Part shown: one piece after another, positions 28,101 through 34,405 of the stretch | Layout: each line of letters opens with the position of its first letter | Numbering within the stretch: the stretch's first letter is position 1 | Assembly: GCF_902459465.1 (NCBI RefSeq) | Contig: NC_047070.1 | Coordinates: forward strand, 11,018,001 to 11,082,000 | Length of the DNA: 64,000 nucleotides | From: Asterias rubens | Taxonomy: Eukaryota > Echinodermata > Asteroidea > Forcipulatida > Asteriidae | Direction of reading: 5' to 3' | Translations under genes and position numbers: made by a program | The notes under the pieces: generated by a model | What the model saw: only the letters and a program-made list of their open reading frames with translations | Database searches by the model: none | Told to the model about the DNA's origin: nothing

Positions 28101-29861
28101 TAATGCAAAGCCAACCCACCCAGAACCCTCAGTCGATAACCATACAAACCCAGCCAGCCCTTTCTCCCCAACTTGTACCCAGTCACACCCAGCCATCCAT
28201 GTATACAAGCCAGTCCCAACCCACACCAATCATGCACACTCAGCACTCATTCTACCCAGTAAGTACCCAGTCCTCCCACCCCTCACTACAACACATACCT
28301 CAATTCCCGTCAGCAGATCTTCCGTCACCCCCAGCACAACTTTCATCTCCCCTACCCTCAATTCTGATATCCCCGGGTATGATTCGACGACAACACAGGG
28401 TGGTGTTTCGCCAGCCTACAGTATCCCCACCTCCTTCTTCCCCAGTTCCCCCTCGATCCCTCCCAGGTCCCCTTCAATCCCTCCCAGGACCAGATTTGCT
28501 CTCTTTGCCATCTGCAAATATGAGACGCTCACCAAAGGGTCTGCAGCGCCAGACTGCAGTTACGCTACCATCATCATCACCACCCTCATTAGTACCAACA
28601 ACATCATCATCATCACAAGTAGTGCCGCCCGTACCACCACCTCGGATCTCATCATCAATAGCAACCATTTCCGGGCGTTCATCGGTACCTCGTAGATCCC
28701 CGGTACCCGTGCCCCCTCCGAGAATCCAACTGCAAAGACAGGCTAGTCAAATTGCCAACGAGCCACCTGGTAAAAAAATCCTTTTCAGAACTTTACAAAT
28801 TTTTTATTTATACATGTACAAGTGGCTGAGAAACAAATAGAAAAACCAAGCTTTTGAGACAGCAAACACCCATACACAATTTGAAATGGATGTGTATGGC
28901 ACAATGATACCAGGGTTTGCTCATCTAGAGGTTGCTATACAAAAGCCCGCCCCAAACCGTGTGACATAAAGAATAGCAACTGTCTCTACAGTCTGAGGCA
29001 TTCTTTTCTGATGAATTCAGATGGGACATTTTACCCGGAGCACTTATTGTCGATTGGCAGGGGTTAAACCCAGCGTTTCTGGCTGGTTCACATCCCAGGT
29101 CAAAATTCCAGTTGAACCTAGTTAAACTGTGTTTAACTGGAACTACATGTAGTTGAAAACCAGTTGATAAACTAGTTAAACACAGTTAAAACCAGTTGGT
29201 TTAATATGGAAAATGGACAGAAACCAACTGGTTTTTAATTTCAACCTAGTTGAACACAGTTAAACCTAGTCCAAACCAGTTGGTTAATATGGAAACTGAA
29301 CGAGTTTGGTCACTATCCAGTTGAACCAGTTGACCCCAGTTAACTAGGTTCAACTGGAATTTTGACCTGGGATAGCAAGCACCCTTGTTTACAGGTTTCC
29401 TCAGGCTTGTGAGCTACAGTGATTAAGGTCACTTATGAGGCGTCCTTTTGGTTTCATCACCAGCAAAAATATAAAAATAATAATAGTAACAATGAACGTA
29501 AATCTCAGATAGCTTGTTGAAATCAAGAGGATTGGAATAAATATACTCTTCCAAATTGTGCATCATTCCTTCAAGTTTTAAACTTAAACTGATTGATATA
29601 TCTCTGCCAGGTTTCAACCTGCAGAGCATGCCTCCTGCAGCGTTCAACCAGCAAAGCATGCCGCCAGCAGGTTTCAACCAGCGTAGCATGCCTCCTGCAG
29701 GGCACAACCAAAGGATGCCTCCAGTGAACACGTCGTATGACAACTATGACTATGACTACGACTACGTTCAGGAGGAGCCTATACAGCGACGCAACAGGGA
29801 AGGTGTCATGGCCGACATGCAGCAGTATAACAATAAGCCAAGAGTGCCTACTTACTTGTAA
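1115..29861 (+). CDS. PROM1: Prominin (CD133-like) pentaspan membrane glycoprotein, 3' part with a greatly extended cytoplasmic tail
   Basis: Thirteen exons join in phase to 805 codons including stop; the gene begins left of the window. Exons: 1115-1198, 1857-2063, 3599-3688, 5758-5959, 17140-17220, 18360-18434, 23442-23534, 24745-24855, 25522-25635, 26581-26646, 27158-27238, 27810-28769 and 29611-29861. The family is recognised from the end of the second extracellular loop (CKPV and LLCYY around 3599-3688) and the last membrane span, followed by VKLAKFYRIMDEE, close to vertebrate VKLAKYYRRMDSED. Prominins are cholesterol-binding glycoproteins of plasma-membrane protrusions. Vertebrate tails are about 50 residues; here about 650 are predicted. 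Assignment of the first four exons is strong. Attachment of the later exons rests on consistent splice sites, phase and orientation, with no competing start codon, so transcript evidence would be decisive. Alternative C-termini are likely. Confidence 0.85.
1370..1690 (+). mobile_element. LINE reverse-transcriptase C-terminal fragment
   Basis: A frame open over 1349-1675 encodes SHRRSVASLSLFYIYFHSKC, LVPPVRVFERETRFSACCH and SYSSSFFPR. These are typical of the C-terminal end of non-LTR retrotransposon ORF2 proteins. The usual continuation after FFPR is frameshifted. It is a dead 5'-truncated copy inside a prominin intron. Confidence 0.75.
1857..2063 (+). CDS. PROM1: Prominin exon b (extracellular loop 2, glycosylated)
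   Basis: The acceptor is CCGTAG and the donor CAG|GTATGT; 69 codons, phase 0-0. The product is helical and carries NET, NIS, NNT and NIT glycosylation sequons. The ending ITIAYVDTVFGYADQ aligns with the vertebrate stretch just before the conserved CKPV segment. The ATG at the exon start is internal, not an initiator. Confidence 0.85.
2170..2592. repeat. MITE with 62-bp terminal inverted repeats
   Basis: The left arm GTAGATGGCCTTAGCTTTCA and its continuation through CCTTCTTCAGAGGCATAA are the reverse complement, with few mismatches, of 2511-2575. The A-rich interior shows no coding sign. Confidence 0.75.
3141..3510. repeat. TTAA MITE family 1, copy 1
   Basis: About 370 bp with ends AAAGGCAGTTGACAC and GTGTCCAGTGTCTTT. 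The interior has the family landmarks GGCTCCCTCTGAAGTA, GACCTCGGAAT, TGACAAGGAT and CAAATTTTCACAGG. Confidence 0.8.
3599..3688 (+). CDS. PROM1: Prominin exon c (conserved cysteine segment before the last membrane span)
   Basis: The acceptor is TTTGGCAG and the donor TTG|GTAAGG; 30 codons, phase 0-0. LAKDLAQCKPVRDLYDSG is followed by LLCYY. The cysteine pair and CKPV match the vertebrate pattern immediately before the final transmembrane helix. Confidence 0.9.
4430..5530 (+). repeat. Cluster of tandem tRNA(Leu/Ser)-like SINE units
   Basis: Six degenerate units (from about 4491, 4630, 4748, 5207, 5338 and 5459) each run from TGTCATGTCCGAGCGGCTTA (A-box region) to GGTTCGAATCC (B-box) and TCATGACACTTC. 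A shared linker about CAAATGTGGAGTGCCC separates them. There is no intact cloverleaf, so these are SINE-type repeats, not tRNA genes. A TTAA MITE interrupts the array at 4857-5154. Confidence 0.7.
4857..5154. repeat. TTAA MITE family 2 (AGATGCTATGTCAG), exact TTAA duplication
   Basis: Ends TTAA AGATGCTATGTCAGAT and ATCTGACATAGCATCT TTAA, 298 bp. It splits a SINE linker; sister units keep the uninterrupted linker with a single TTAA. A relative is at 59785-60143. Confidence 0.9.
5758..5959 (+). CDS. PROM1: Prominin exon d (last transmembrane helix and juxtamembrane tail)
   Basis: The acceptor is ATCAACAG and the donor ACAG|GTGATG; 67 codons plus one base (phase 0-1). A hydrophobic run from WFTTGWCAIFILF to FLAVKLA is the fifth membrane span. 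KFYRIMDEE is the conserved inner-face motif, followed by a lysine-rich stretch (KVKKSKKG). The exon is GC-rich, unlike its surroundings. Reading through the donor gives 25 further residues ending in DSYGL and a stop at 6031-6033, a possible short isoform. Confidence 0.92.
5960..6033 (+). other. In-frame read-through extension of prominin exon d (possible short C-terminus)
   Basis: If the donor at 5960 is skipped, the frame stays open for 24 codons plus a stop. This would give a tail ending SRTDSYGL, closer in length to vertebrate prominin tails. Nothing in the sequence proves use. The donor GTGATG is weaker than most others in this gene. Confidence 0.35.
6050..6815. repeat. Tandem repeat, about 130-165 bp unit, roughly five copies
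   Basis: The landmark CCTCTGTTGCCCC recurs at 6082, 6328, 6482, 6647 and 6775. It is followed by TATTGGCCTTGATGCCCCTT and GTTTCAGGCCTGGAATGC. The array begins directly after the prominin exon d read-through stop. Confidence 0.85.
7105..9730. other. Intronic stretch without recognisable genes
   Basis: Holds a C-tract (7350), a pair of 60-bp direct repeats (7730-7790 and 7920-7979) and an (AAT)n run at about 7819-7842. The latter joins GACTTGTAATGCGCACATA, which resembles a retroelement 3' tail. A TACATG tandem run lies at 9048-9069. No convincing exon. Confidence 0.6.
9733..10102. repeat. TTAA MITE family 1, copy 2
   Basis: Flanked by TTAA on both sides with ends AGGCAGTGGACACTATCGG and AGTGTCCACTGTCT. 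The interior matches the other copies (GGCTCTCTCTGGAGTA, TGACAAGGAT). Confidence 0.9.
10320..10500. repeat. Dispersed repeat (GGCCTGGAATTTCA ... GGGGCACCAA)
   Basis: A segment running from GCCTGGAATTTCATCTTTTG to AAGGGGCACCAACGCCAG. It resembles parts of 25275-25400, 48040-48200, 56340-56420, 57970-58075 and 60645-60700. The local open frame is therefore repeat-derived. Family unknown to me. Confidence 0.5.
10879..11259. repeat. TTAA MITE family 1, copy 3, nested in another repeat
   Basis: Perfect TTAA-AGGCAGTGGACACTATTGG start and mirrored end, opposite orientation to copies 1 and 2. The flanks (GAGTGTTGGCTCTAAAAAGA left, CAGTATACTCTGCCCGTC right) are contiguous in an unbroken copy at about 24540-24620. 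Confidence 0.9.
11400..12770. other. Intronic stretch without recognisable genes
   Basis: AT-rich, no repeat family recognised. The longest open frame (12210-12584) has no recognisable domain and no splice context, and is treated as chance. Confidence 0.5.
12776..13052. repeat. TTAA MITE family 3 (AGGAACACaTTGCCTTGG)
   Basis: TTAA-flanked, 277 bp, with about 40-bp arms (TTGCCTTGGATCGGTCAAGT and its reverse complement). A half copy is at 57662-57690. Confidence 0.9.
13458..13644. repeat. Fold-back element (CCCATTGGACTTTTT arms)
   Basis: CCCATTGGACTTTTT at 13461 is mirrored by AAAAAAGTCCAGTGGG near 13626. The interior is GC-richer. A fragment (AAAAAGTCCAATGG) recurs near 22680. Confidence 0.5.
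14045..14135 (+). repeat. tRNA-derived SINE head
   Basis: A tRNA-like segment with GGTTCGAATCTC (B-box) is followed by TATGTCCTTGAGCA, the trailer also seen at 51700 and 63230. Confidence 0.5.
14334..14944. repeat. 29-bp minisatellite with 34-bp interspersed spacer (higher-order array)
   Basis: Unit ACAATGTTGCAAAGCGCATT plus GATCTAGCT. Ten head-to-tail copies fill exactly 290 bp, then runs of 1, 2, 2 and 1 copies alternate with a 34-bp spacer (ACAATGTACTAAAGTATGCC...). Sixteen units in all, nearly identical, so recent expansion. Confidence 0.95.
14946..15117. repeat. Fold-back MITE (CGATTTCACAAAGAGTTAGG arms)
   Basis: CCTCGATTTCACAAAACTCT is mirrored by AACTCTTTGTGAAATCGACGG. Interior complementary TTAAGATTAATTCTAAG stretches. 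It abuts the minisatellite. Fragments lie near 3990 and 22230. Confidence 0.75.
15711..16250. repeat. Tandem repeat, about 104-bp unit, five copies
   Basis: GACTGCA starts units at 15711, 15814, 15918, 16022 and 16130. Each contains GGATCAGGCATACCACCATA and CCAACAGTTTGGGTGTTGAG. Confidence 0.9.
16389..16566. repeat. Short tandem repeat, about 57-bp unit, three copies
   Basis: Units carry CTGAGGTYAAACAGTCRGGT and CATACCTGGAGGTCAAATT, diverged between copies. Confidence 0.6.
16745..17056. repeat. Fold-back MITE (TTTCAGACAGGCGCTCCAGAG)
   Basis: Arms GTTTCAGATAGGCACGCCAG and CTGGAGCGCCTGTCTGAAAG. A shorter relative is at 25721-25891. It lies just upstream of prominin tail exon 1. Confidence 0.75.
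17140..17220 (+). CDS. PROM1: Prominin tail exon 1 (symmetric cassette)
   Basis: The acceptor is TCTTCGTAG and the donor CCAG|GTAAGT; 81 bp, phase 1-1. It encodes GHDNIRLVESIRQQ followed by a Gln/Pro-rich end (QPQQNPHYIP), with no stop in frame. It can be included or skipped without shifting the frame. Confidence 0.8.
18360..18434 (+). CDS. PROM1: Prominin tail exon 2 (PPxY motif)
   Basis: The acceptor is ACTCCACAG and the donor CCCG|GTGAGC; 75 bp, phase 1-1. It encodes DDVINGYDSYNN and then RPMAPPPAYHP, which includes PPAY, a match to the PPxY ligand of WW domains. Read-through gives EPLNIPPHDYYF and a stop at 18473-18475, a plausible alternative terminus. Confidence 0.8.
18640..18845. repeat. 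Fold-back MITE (GGGGCCTTTCTCAAACC)
   Basis: GGGGCCTTTCTCAAACC at the left is mirrored by GGTTTGAGAAAGACCCCC at the right. The GC-rich interior contains short internal palindromes. Confidence 0.7.
18846..21460. other. AT-rich intronic stretch, no gene seen
   Basis: Contains a short duplicated AACAATGTGAGAC motif (19220-19260) and scattered MITE-A fragments near 19280. Nothing coding supported. Confidence 0.55.
21463..21503 (+). repeat. (TTG)n/(CTG)n microsatellite
   Basis: About 9 TTG units followed by CTG units. Confidence 0.9.
21505..21665. repeat. Dispersed repeat, copy 1 of a local pair
   Basis: About 150 bp starting GCTTCTCAGCTGTAAGGGCT is repeated in the same orientation at 22297-22440 with small indels. 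Both contain GTATGCTTGGCC and CAAAAGTAGTGACAGAATT. Confidence 0.75.
22142..22454. repeat. Composite repeat with GGGCTCGAA ends
   Basis: CAGGGCTCGAAATA at the left and TTCGAGCCCTG at the right form short inverted ends. Inside are a CGATTTCACAAAGAGT fragment and copy 2 of the 21505 repeat. Confidence 0.55.
22470..23440. other. AT-rich intronic stretch with poly-C tract
   Basis: A run of about 17 C at 23100-23116 is the only clear structure. No exon seen. Confidence 0.6.
23442..23534 (+). CDS. PROM1: Prominin tail exon 3 (symmetric cassette)
   Basis: The acceptor is ACTTCGTAG and the donor GAGG|GTAGAG; 93 bp, phase 1-1. It encodes EDRMRENKGTLIQAMLQGLP and an acidic end. Read-through would add only RDLL before a stop at 23550-23552. 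Confidence 0.75.
24525..24640. repeat. Retroelement-like dispersed repeat, uninterrupted copy
   Basis: CTTTTGAGGGAGTGTTGGCT through AACAGTATACTCTGCTCGTC. The same sequence flanks the MITE at 10879-11259. Possibly a Penelope-like or LINE remnant (inference). Confidence 0.5.
24745..24855 (+). CDS. PROM1: Prominin tail exon 4 (Ser/Arg-rich, ends SFEDG)
   Basis: The acceptor is TAATCCAG and the donor GATG|GTATGT; 111 bp, phase 1-1. It encodes a Ser-rich segment with RSRRS and SLPPYSRH, ending PSFEDG. The last residues recur at the end of the exon at 27158, which suggests an exon duplication. Confidence 0.8.
25522..25635 (+). CDS. PROM1: Prominin tail exon 5 (basic, Ser-rich)
   Basis: The acceptor is TGGCTGGCAG and the donor TGGG|GTGAGT; 114 bp, phase 1-1. 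It encodes DVYPSLSPRRQRHLAAMMMY followed by RRSGSSSLQAS. Arg-Arg-x-Ser-like sites suggest possible phosphorylation (inference). Confidence 0.8.
25721..25891. repeat. Fold-back MITE, relative of 16745-17056
   Basis: AACACCCCTTTCAAACAGGC is mirrored by GCCTGTCTGAAAAGGGTGTT. The interior contains GGAGCGACTGGACGCG. Confidence 0.8.
26581..26646 (+). CDS. PROM1: Prominin tail exon 6 (short cassette)
   Basis: The acceptor is CATTAACAG and the probable donor TATG|GTACAA; 66 bp, phase 1-1. It encodes GRQGSSVETSIPYWGSQ and a short end. This donor is the weakest in the series, but it is the only nearby GT that keeps phase 1. Confidence 0.65.
27158..27238 (+). CDS. PROM1: Prominin tail exon 7 (ends SFEDG)
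   Basis: The acceptor is CTCCAAAG and the donor GATG|GTACAT; 81 bp, phase 1-1. It encodes DDEHNPSFLSPSSFDH and ends RQSSFEDG, echoing tail exon 4. Confidence 0.78.
27810..28769 (+). CDS. PROM1: Prominin tail exon 8 (960-bp Pro/Ser/Gln-rich disordered exon)
   Basis: The acceptor is TTCTTTGCAG and the donor CCTG|GTAAAA; 960 bp, phase 1-1, open throughout in one frame only. About 320 residues are dominated by Pro, Ser, Gln, Thr and His, with repeated TQPxxSPQL-like stretches. Two PxxPxR motifs (28622-28645 and 28700-28723) match class II SH3 ligands. Composition and local low-complexity AC/CCA runs suggest growth by slippage. Because it is open and phase-matched on both sides it is called coding. 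Confidence 0.8.
29092..29373. repeat. MITE with perfect 34-bp terminal inverted repeats
   Basis: ATCCCAGGTCAAAATTCCAG and the next 14 bases are exactly mirrored at the right end. The interior has many AACTGGTT/AACCAGTT and AACTAGTT-type repeats. It lies in the last prominin intron, 238 bp before the terminal exon. Confidence 0.92.
29611..29861 (+). CDS. PROM1: Prominin terminal exon (decapeptide repeats, C-terminal TYL)
   Basis: The acceptor is CTCTGCCAG; the exon enters at phase 1 and runs 83 codons to TAA at 29859-29861. It starts with four degenerate ten-residue repeats (FNQQSMPPAG type). Next come a Tyr/Asp run (YDNYDYDYDYV), a basic helix-like stretch, and the end RVPTYL. The terminal T-Y-L fits a class I PDZ ligand. 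Confidence 0.8.
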
Positions 29862-29961
29862 GAATTGATGCAGCCGCCATATTGGCAGTGACCTAACTTG
29901 ACTATTTCCATTTGAGAGGTAGGCAGAGACAAAGAAATCATTGGTGGTGGGCTTGATCCTT

Positions 29962-30126
29962 AAAGCCCAGTCATATACACTTCCTGCGAATGCTATACGA
30001 ATTTTCACGTCACAGGGCTGTTTTCTCAGCAAATGTTTCGCAGGAATTCAACTGATGTGAGTTATTTTTTGCAAATTTGTGATGTCAAAGCTTGTATCGC
30101 ATTCGCAGGAAGTATGAACTGGGCTT
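29962..30126. repeat. Fold-back MITE (AAGCCCAGT...CTTCCTGCGAATGC)
   Basis: TAAAGCCCAGTCATATACAC and CTTCCTGCGAATGC are mirrored by GCATTCGCAGGAAG and ACTGGGCTTA. It starts about 100 bp after the prominin stop, so is likely within the 3' UTR. Confidence 0.75.
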
Positions 30127-30344
30127 ATGAATTGCACTGTATCTGTTGATGTAAGCCTACTGAACATATCTGATTTTGGAGAGTACTTTAACCATTGTAG
30201 GTATTGTTTCTATAACCACAGCACTCACTATACTGGACATACCGATTGTGCACACGTTTCCTTTTGATTGTGTTACACAATAATAATACTAAAACCATTC
30301 TTATAGCGCATATCATCGTGAGGTCCCTATGCGCTGTAAAAGGA

Positions 30345-30545
30345 AATCAACAATTATTGTACAAAGTAAACAGATATGTTTTTAACCGGGTTTTGAATTG
30401 TTCCGATGTCTCAGCCTGTTTAACAACCTCTGGAAGACTGTTCCATAAGACTGTTCCAGAGCGGGAACCGTACGACTTGTACTGACTTATTGATATAAAA
30501 AAAGATTTATTTTGTCTTCGGATTGTATACATATTCCCATAGTTT
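30345..30545 (-). mobile_element. LINE reverse-transcriptase C-terminal fragment, minus strand
   Basis: Minus-strand translation gives YGSRSGTVLWNSLPEVVKQA and FKTRLKTYLF, the familiar C-terminus of CR1/L2-like ORF2 proteins. 5'-truncated and dead. The adjacent ATAGCGCATATCATC resembles the tail of the same class. Confidence 0.7.
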
Positions 30546-30825
30546 TTTCCCCTTAGTTTCATTTGAGGTGGGGCAAGGGCATCAAATAGGGAGACAGCTT
30601 AATTAAGTTTTGAAAAAAGTCTTCTTTAAATAATTCATTGTTTTCTACAAAGGCTTTGTGATTTCTACCCAGACATTTTAAAAATGATGTTGTTTGTTTA
30701 GCTCTGGTCTTTTCAGTTTGCCAAATACCAGTTATTTTGAGTGAAGAAAAAGGTTTAGGTGATTATACTATTTTGTTTATGTCAAATATACTCGTTAGAT
30801 ATCATTAAGTTACTCAGATGTTATT

Positions 30826-31160
30826 TTAAAGCCACTGGACCCTTTCGGTAAACAGTATTGTCCAAGGCCCACACTTCGTGTATCACAACTTCTATATCAA
30901 ATAACAAACCTGTGAAAATTTGGGCTTAATCCGTCATCGGAGTCGGGAGAAAATAACGGGAAAACCCACCCTTGTATCCGCGCGTTTCGCCGTGTCATGA
31001 CATGTGTTTAAAATAAATCCATAATTCTCATTAACGAGAATTGATATTGTTTTACTGTTTTCTCAAAAAGTAAAGCATTTCATGGAATAATATTTCAAGA
31101 GAAGTATTTCATCACTACCTTCTGTAAACCCTGTAAGTTATTTGTAAATCTGTGATAAAT
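30826..31160. repeat. Diverged TTAA MITE, family-1-like half copy
   Basis: Begins TTAAAGCCACTGGACCC, then TCGGTAAACAGTATTGTCC and CAAACCTGTGAAAATT. The right boundary is uncertain. Confidence 0.5.
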
Positions 31161-31335
31161 ATAATGTCCAATAATCTTTTGACTATTGTCATGATTGTGA
31201 ATAGAACAGGTCAGAAATAATCAGATAACCTGTTTATTTAGATTGTATGTAATAAATGTTGATTTACCAGAGTTAACTGTAAAAAGAATATATATATAAA
31301 ATCAGATTTAAAACTCATTAAACAAGTTTAAATGT

Positions 31336-31753
31336 TTTCTATGGTGGCTTTAAAGGGACATCGCAAATATATATTGACGCCAATATTGACGCCAATATTT
31401 GCGACTTTTACCCCACGTTGCAAATATTGACGCCAATATTGACGCCAATATTCACGACTTGGCCCAAAGTCGCAAATATTGACGCCAATATTCACGCCAT
31501 TATTCACGACTTGGCCCAAAGTCGCAAATATTGACGCCAATATTGACGCCAATATTCACGACATGGGCCCTATGTCGCAAATATTGACGCCAATATTGGC
31601 GTAAATATTTGCGACGTGTAGCCCATGTCGTGAATATTGGCGTCAATATTGGCGTCAATATTTGCGACTTGGGGTAAAAGTCACGAATATTGGCGTCAAT
31701 ATTGGCGTCAATATATATTTGCGATGTCCCTTTAAAGTCACCATAGTTTTCCC
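31336..31753. repeat. Long palindrome built from GACGCCAATATT repeats
   Basis: Outer arms TTTTCTATGGTGGCTTTAAAG and mirrored CTTTAAAGTCACCATAG. Inside, ATTGACGCCAATATT blocks alternate with TCGCAAATATT or TTCACGACTTGGCCC on the left and appear reverse-complemented on the right. The centre is near AATATT at 31592-31597. The left arm is about 100 bp longer owing to extra blocks. Confidence 0.92.
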
Positions 31754-31819
31754 ATTCAAATTCAAACTGTTAGGATTTTCAGTAATATCTTTAGTCTTAG
31801 ATGTTTAAGTAATGCACAT

Positions 31820-32204
31820 TTAAAGGAACATTACATTATTGGTTTTTGCCAACAAAACAGTTGCTGGCAGTGTAAGCACTTATGTAATCCACAATACACA
31901 TGAAAACTGACAAACCTGTGGAATTTTGAGATTGATCGGCCATCTGGGTCACGAGAGAATAGTGAAAAACCGATTACTCATTTTTGCATTGCATTGATGA
32001 CAAAATAAAAATAAATAAATGCTCACTGAGCGATACCTCCAAATGTGAAGTTAGATTGTTTATTTCTCATCAAATATGACATTTCAGACAGAAATATTTC
32101 AAGGGATGTTTTCTACTATCATCCTCATTAGACCGTGTAAGTTTTGTGTAAATCTGTGATCTTCACGATTTTAGTTTCTTACCAATTCTGTAACGTTCCT
32201 TTAA
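31820..32204. repeat. TTAA MITE family 4 (AGGAACATTACA)
   Basis: TTAA AGGAACATTACATTATTGG at the left; CCAATTCTGTAACGTTCCT TTAA at the right; 385 bp. Interior CAAACCTGTGGAATTTTGAG is reminiscent of family 1. Confidence 0.85.
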
Positions 32205-32549
32205 CATGTTTAAGTTATATTTAGAGTAATGGTTTAGTTTTGAGGACAGTTGCACCATAGTGAGTGTTGTGAAAGTAATAGTATAGGTTTTCCTGGTCAT
32301 TTTTGGCTAATAAGGGGCCAATTTGAACATCACGTTGTTGTGAAAGCAAATGCAGCATCTTTCCTCGCCTTCTACCTCTAGGACCCCAGTTCGAATCACA
32401 CCGAGGGCACTTCGTGAATAGACCGATCCATTAGGCTCCACCCACAACGCACGTGTGAGCAAGAACACGTGAGCCTCTCCAATGCCTTTCTGCACAACTC
32501 TGACACGCACACCAAGCATACCTGCACTCATGTCGGACCTTAGTTGTCG

Positions 32550-32718
32550 GACCAAATCAAATTCGTGGAAAATTACTTCTTTCTCGAAAACTACGTAACT
32601 TCAGAGAGAGCCGTTTCTCACAATGTGTTATTCTATCAACCCCCATTACTCGTTGCCAAGTAAGGTTTTATGCTAATAATTATTTTGAGTAATTACCAAT
32701 AGTGTCCACTGCTTTTAA
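32550..32718. repeat. TTAA MITE family 1, right-half copy
   Basis: Starts AAATTCGTGGAAAATTACTT and ends AGTGTCCACTGCTTTTAA. The left half is missing. Confidence 0.85.
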
Positions 32719-33541
32719 AGTAATTGCAGGCCTGATACTTCATAGAAGCAACCAGTACAGTCCTTGGCCTCACAACCACGATAAATTATGTGATGTGTCA
32801 CAGTCTGCAGCCAACTGTACCAGGAGCGAACCCATCTCTTAGCAATCGGGTGTACTAGGTTCTTTTACATGCATTACAGACCACAAACAGCCTATAACTT
32901 TAGACTCATCTGAAAGAAGACGTAAATGTCCAACTGTCTTGCTTGATGGCACAAATGTCATAACTGTTATTTTTATTGATTATTAACTCAGTTTATCATA
33001 AATCTGCATATTTTGAATAGTTATAAGGGTTTCAAATTAAAATGGTTTCTTTGGAAGACAGATCATTTTTAAATACAAGTTTTACTATTTTTTTCTTTTT
33101 ACTTTTATTTTATGGTAAATTTTACTCGGAGTCAGTGAAGATGATCAAATTTTAGTCTTGAGCACATAGTAGTTTTGTATCCTTAATTTATTTCAGAACA
33201 AAATTTTGTTTAAAGGACCTACTACAAACATATACTTCCTTTGTGTGGTAATAAATGCAAATTTTCTCAAAAAAATGTATTTCTGATTATATTGTATTAT
33301 AACACACATCTTGCTTGTTCTGTATTCTGGTTGGCTGAAACACGGTCACGTGGGATGAACTAATATAGTCTAGTGATCGCGCGCGCATTTTGCGGGAACT
33401 AGTACCCAAGCGGGCACTTGTCTTTGAAAATAGTGCTCGTTTACAGCGCCCTCTCTTGACTTGAATCATGAAAAGCAACTACAAAACTGCCTTTCTTTTT
33501 CAGATTTCTGTTCTTATTTGACATTTAAGACTGAGCTGTGT

Positions 33542-33690
33542 TATGTATAAAACACATATTGACTGGCATAATTCGGTAACTAGTGTATGGCTGTTCCCCC
33601 TGTGAGTGACCAAAAGAGGGACCTATTTCCGTACACTAATAGACGTACACTAGTTACCTCATTGCCAGTCAATATGTGTATAATGTTTTA
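33542..33690. repeat. Fold-back element (CACATATTGACTGGCA arms)
   Basis: ACACATATTGACTGGCATAA and GGTAACTAGTGTA are mirrored by TACACTAGTTACC and TGCCAGTCAATATGTGT. Confidence 0.8.
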
Positions 33691-33914
33691 ATGTCATTTA
33701 TAAATGTAGCAGAGTATGGATCAAATATTCAATCAGAACACTTTTGGGTCCAAAATACATCCATTGGAAAAACTGGTAACTTGACAGATGCAAACTAGTA
33801 CCCTTTATTTGTTTACGAGCGCAGGAGTGACATAAAAGTAAAGTAAAGACTGTTCCGAGCTAATATGGTTCATCAGGCTGGTTATAATGTCCAGTTTTCA
33901 GAGAATGTTTCTAT

Positions 33915-34130
33915 TCCCCTGGACAGGATGCCAGTCCATCAAAGGTTACTCCCAAGCTTTTGATACCCATTTGTACTCCTGGGTGGAGAGAAGCAATTAT
34001 GATAAAGTACCTTGCTCAAGGACACAAAAGTCACAATATGACCAGGGCACGATTCAAACCCGCATTCTGGAAATTATAGAACTTGAGTCCACTGCCCTAG
34101 ACCGCTCGGACACGACACCTCAAAGTGACA
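33915..34130 (-). repeat. tRNA-derived SINE, minus strand
   Basis: On the minus strand GTGTCGTGTCCGAGCGGTCT (A-box region), then GGGTTTGAATCGTGCC (B-box-like), then TTGTGTCCTTGAGCAAGG and a body of 90 bp. Confidence 0.7.
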
Positions 34131-34266
34131 ATGCTCCATTTTATCTTGTATTTTGAACTGCCATGGTCAGCGGTCAAGAAGCTGTTTCATTGCTTACTCA
34201 ACAGAAGAGTAAAACACAGTATTAACTAGAGATTTTGTTTTACCCTTAATACACCTATGTGTATAA

Positions 34267-34360
34267 CAGACATATAATACTCTGGTGGGATTCGAACCCA
34301 TGACCTTCTAGAGGAGATGTCCTACTACTGAGTACTGCGTACTGAGTATACAGTGCTTAC
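34267..34360 (-). repeat. tRNA-like SINE fragment, minus strand
   Basis: GTGGGATTCGAACCCATGAC (reverse B-box) is followed by TAGAGGAGATGTCCTACTAC. Related to 50760-50850. Confidence 0.5.
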
Positions 34361-34405
34361 ACTGGGTAAAAACTGGGGCAAACCAAATATCAAATTTAAC
34401 ATCTC

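Noticed and set aside
31011..31017. AATAAA as the prominin polyadenylation signal
   Set aside because: It is the first canonical hexamer, but it lies 1.15 kb past the stop within repeat-rich sequence, with no downstream element to confirm it.
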